Source of the DNA: Actinomadura xylanilytica
GTDB taxonomy: Bacteria; Actinomycetota; Actinomycetes; Streptosporangiales; Streptosporangiaceae
Direction: 5' to 3'
NCBI RefSeq assembly: GCF_030283145.1
Contig: NZ_JASNWE010000002.1
Coordinates: forward strand, 1,302,001-1,366,000
Length of the DNA stretch: 64,000 nucleotides
Part shown: piece by piece, positions 61,802 through 64,000 of the stretch
Layout: each line of letters begins with the position of its first letter
How positions within the stretch are numbered: the stretch's first letter is position 1
Notes under the pieces: generated by a model
The model's input: the letters and a program-made list of their open reading frames with translations, nothing else
What the model was told of the DNA's origin: nothing
Databases searched by the model: none
Program-made: the position numbers and the translations under genes

Positions 61802-61943
61802 ACGGAGATCGTATTCAGCGGCGTCGGCTCTGCGCGTCGCCCCGGGGATGTACGCGGGGTACACCGCCGGGCCGATGGCCTGGGGAACGGTGACATCCCC
61901 CGGCCGACGCGACGGACAGCGTTCCGTTCTTAGGTTCAGGGCC

Positions 61944-62690
61944 ATGACGAATGCACCCTTGATCGATCTTGTCGATACGACAAAGAAATACGACGACGGC
62001 CCACCCGCGCTGGCCGGTGTGACCTTGTCCGTGGTGCCCGGTGATTGCGTGGCGATCCTCGGCCATTCCGGCAGCGGCAAGTCCACCCTGCTGAACCTGA
62101 TCGCCGGTCTGGACAGGCCCTCCAGCGGCACCGTGACGGTCAACGGCACGCGCGTCGACCGGCTCGGTGAGGCCGGTTCGGCGAAGTACCGCCGGGAGTC
62201 CATCGGCATGGTCTTCCAGTTCTTCAACCTCCTCGACGATCTGACCGTCTTGGACAACGTCATGGTCCCGGCGCAGCTGGCCGGGATGGGCAAGGGCGAA
62301 GCGAAGCGCCGGGCCGTCGAGCTGCTCGGCTCGCTGGGCATCGAGCGGCATGCCAAGGCCTATCCGCAGCGGCTGTCGGGTGGTCAGCGGCAGCGGGTGG
62401 CGGTGGCCAGGGCCCTGATGAACAAGCCGGCGCTGCTGCTGGCCGACGAGCCCACCGGCGCGCTCGACTCGAGCTCGGCCGCCGACGTGCGCCAACTGCT
62501 ACTGGACCTGAACAGCGAGGGTCAGACCATCCTGCTGGTGACCCACGACGTGCAGCTGGCCGCGAGCACCGCGCGTCGCACGATCGAGTTGGTGGACGGT
62601 GCGGTCGAGCGGGACGTCGTCAACAGCGACAGGGGTGCCGGCCTGGCCGCCTACTCGTCGCTGACCCGTCCGGCGGGAGCGGTCGAATGA
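61944..62690 (+). CDS. ABC transporter ATP-binding protein (MacB/LolD type)
   Basis: This 248-residue ATPase has Walker A ILGHSGSGKSTLLNLIAG, Q loop MVFQFFNLLDDLTV, signature RLSGGQRQRVAVARAL, Walker B ALLLADEPTGALD and switch His in LLVTHDVQLA. The FFNLL/LDDLT segment is typical of ATPases that serve FtsX-like mechanotransmission permeases. The ATG at 61944 is used; the frame extends upstream across the intergenic region without support. The downstream gene encodes the permease. A short frame overlaps its stop. Confidence 0.95.
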   Translation: MTNAPLIDLVDTTKKYDDGPPALAGVTLSVVPGDCVAILGHSGSGKSTLLNLIAGLDRPSSGTVTVNGTRVDRLGEAGSAKYRRESIGMVFQFFNLLDDLTVLDNVMVPAQLAGMGKGEAKRRAVELLGSLGIERHAKAYPQRLSGGQRQRVAVARALMNKPALLLADEPTGALDSSSAADVRQLLLDLNSEGQTILLVTHDVQLAASTARRTIELVDGAVERDVVNSDRGAGLAAYSSLTRPAGAVE

Positions 62691-62776
62691 CGCTGCGCAA
62701 GCCTCCGCTGCCCCGGCGCCTCTCCGAGGTCGGATTCCACGCCATGGCCCGCCTGCCGCTGGTGGTGAGCCGGTGA
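62687..62776 (+). CDS. Possible 29-residue coupled peptide between ABC genes
   Basis: A short frame starts with an ATG that overlaps the ATPase stop (ATGA) and ends with a TGA overlapping the GTG start of the permease gene (GTGA). It encodes a basic peptide (MTLRKPPLPRRLSEVG...). It may be only a translational coupling device or the remnant of a gene; protein function is not supported by any motif. Confidence 0.35.
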   Translation: MTLRKPPLPRRLSEVGFHAMARLPLVVSR

Positions 62777-64000
62777 GTGCCCTAGGCAAGGTCGTACGCT
62801 CCGGCGTGGGACGGCGTCGGGTCCAGTCCCTCGTCATGGCCCTGACAACGTTCGCCGCGGTGACGTCATCAGTACTCTCCCTCGGCCTGCTGACCGTCGT
62901 GCAGGCCCCGTTCGAGCACGCTTTCAGTGCTCGGAACGGGGCGCACCTGGCGGTCCAGTTCGACGGCTCGAAGGTCACGGCCGCGCGGGCCGCCGCCACC
63001 GCGCATGCCTCCGGCGTCACCGAGGCGGGCGGTCCGTACCCGATCGCCGCCGCCCTGGACACGACCGTCGGAACCGACTGCCCCAAGAAGGCTTGGGCCG
63101 GTCACGACAACGGTCCGATCACCGTCACCACCCGGCCCGACCTGGGGAGCACCTCCGGGATGGACCAGTTGGCGCTGACCCGGGGGCGCTGGCCGACCGG
63201 CCCAGGCGAGATCGCACTGCCGTGGCAGCACTACGCCATCGACTGCTTCGGCAGTTCGGTGGTGTTCTCCTCCCTGCCGGGCAAGCCGTCGTTCAAGGTC
63301 GTCGGCTTCGCCGACTCGGTGACCAACAGCGCGACCGCCTTCGCCACCGCCGACGGCTTCGCGCGGCTCACCGCCGCCGGGGCCAAATCCGACAAGCAGA
63401 TGCTTTACCGGTTCGCCAAGGCCGGGACCAACGCCGACATCGCCACCGACAAGCGGGCGGTGGCCGCCGCCGCGCCACCCGGCACGGTCGAGGCCGGACA
63501 GTCGTACCTGACCGCGGAATGGCAGGTGACCGGCAACGCCAAGGCCTACGTGCCGTTCCTGGTCGCCTTCGGGATCTTCGGGCTGATCCTGTCGGTGCTG
63601 ATCATCTCGATCGTGGTCAGCGGGGCCGTGTCCGCGGGAATCCGGCGCATCGGGATTCTGAAGTCGTTGGGCTTCACCCCCTCGCAGGTGGTCCGCGCCT
63701 ACACCGCGCAGGCCATGATCCCGGCGACACTCGGCGTGGTGCTCGGCACGGTCTTCGGCAACCTCCTGGCCGTGCCGATCCTGGACGAGGCCACCAAGCA
63801 GCTCGGCGCGGCCAGTGCCACGATTCCGTTGTGGGTCAGCGCCGTGGTGGCGCTGGGCACCCTGCTGGTCGTCGGCGTCACGGCTTCGATCCCGGCACTG
63901 CGGGCCGGCCGCATGCCGGCGGTCCAGGCCCTGCTGGCCGGCCGCGTCCCCAAGGCCGGGCGCGGTCGGACGGCGCAACGTCTGGCCTCGCGGCTGCCGC
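62773..64000 (+). CDS. FtsX/MacB-type ABC permease (cut by window edge)
   Basis: The first 409 residues are visible and the gene continues past base 64000. An N-terminal membrane helix (QSLVMALTTFAAVTSSVLSL) is followed by a large extracytoplasmic domain (about 50-255). Three helices and the FtsX motif region follow, including AGIRRIGILKSLGFTPSQVV and the C-terminal cytoplasmic turn PALRAGRMPAVQALLAGR; a second half is expected beyond the edge in such permeases. The GTG at 62773 is chosen for its position before the first helix and overlap with the upstream TGA. It works with the ATPase encoded just upstream; the substrate is unknown. Confidence 0.9.
   Translation, partial: MSALGKVVRSGVGRRRVQSLVMALTTFAAVTSSVLSLGLLTVVQAPFEHAFSARNGAHLAVQFDGSKVTAARAAATAHASGVTEAGGPYPIAAALDTTVGTDCPKKAWAGHDNGPITVTTRPDLGSTSGMDQLALTRGRWPTGPGEIALPWQHYAIDCFGSSVVFSSLPGKPSFKVVGFADSVTNSATAFATADGFARLTAAGAKSDKQMLYRFAKAGTNADIATDKRAVAAAAPPGTVEAGQSYLTAEWQVTGNAKAYVPFLVAFGIFGLILSVLIISIVVSGAVSAGIRRIGILKSLGFTPSQVVRAYTAQAMIPATLGVVLGTVFGNLLAVPILDEATKQLGAASATIPLWVSAVVALGTLLVVGVTASIPALRAGRMPAVQALLAGRVPKAGRGRTAQRLASRLP

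Noticed and set aside
1..64000. CRISPR arrays, tRNA or rRNA genes
   Set aside because: No regularly spaced repeats, cloverleaf-like segments or rRNA-like sequence were seen in reading the window, although a dedicated scan was not possible.

Overview
The window is very GC-rich, almost fully coding DNA with many 4-bp ATGA/GTGA gene overlaps, GTG/TTG starts and actinobacterial families: eukaryotic-type Ser/Thr kinases with WD40 tails, LuxR-type two-component systems, MmyB-type regulators, an F420-type PPOX protein and a mycothiol-dependent isomerase relative. It reads as a chromosomal accessory region of a filamentous actinomycete. The kinase-WD40 abundance hints at Actinomadura or another Streptosporangiales member, but genus is inference only.

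Left arm (1-10.4 kb, all leftward). A compact biosynthetic operon runs from a candidate promoter near 10.6 kb off the left edge. In transcription order it encodes a heme-oxygenase-like diiron oxidase with a cupin tail, a Rieske protein, a PRMT-like N-methyltransferase, a second diiron oxidase-cupin protein, an arginine amidinotransferase, an ATP-grasp ligase, an MFS exporter, a second ATP-grasp ligase and a third ligase-like gene cut by the window edge. The methyltransferase and oxidase types are those that build the N-nitrosourea of streptozotocin (SznE/SznF). Here there are two SznF-like proteins, both keep the diiron ligands, and both have lost the cupin iron site. The product is therefore more likely an N-hydroxylated or otherwise oxidised guanidine, coupled to amino acids by the ligases, than a copy of streptozotocin. 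A 170-bp inverted-repeat element sits inside the operon.

Middle (11-44 kb). This holds a YiaA-like membrane protein, an LRR protein translationally coupled to a 2OG-Fe(II) oxygenase, two tandem kinase-WD40 paralogues, a giant DUF4132 protein, an ABC exporter plus two-component operon, and a collapsed regulator/SDR pair. It also holds several small stand-alone enzymes, a secreted CHAP hydrolase, and a leftward operon (31.1-36.4 kb) with an aminotransferase, amino-acid permease, PLP decarboxylase and three small unrecognised proteins. A third kinase-WD40 protein and a sensor/accessory/regulator trio (40.0-42.9 kb) follow.

Thiopeptide cluster (42.9-58.1 kb). A 60-residue precursor with a classical thiopeptide leader is followed by glutamylation-type dehydratase, elimination protein, pyridine synthase, SagB-type azoline dehydrogenase, leader-binding scaffold, YcaO cyclodehydratase and a small protein. 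A converging operon encodes a second YcaO, a TfuA protein and a LuxR-type regulator. YcaO-TfuA pairs make backbone thioamides, so a thioamidated thiopeptide is predicted. The core spacing (Ser1, Ser12; no azole residue at position 2) resembles lactazole-type 32-membered rings. A divergent JmjC/cupin oxygenase lies upstream of the precursor.

Right end (58.2-64 kb). This holds gene remnants, a membrane protein, a gene-poor degraded stretch (59.0-59.9 kb), a LuxR-type two-component pair, and a divergent FtsX/MacB-type ABC transporter whose permease runs off the window.
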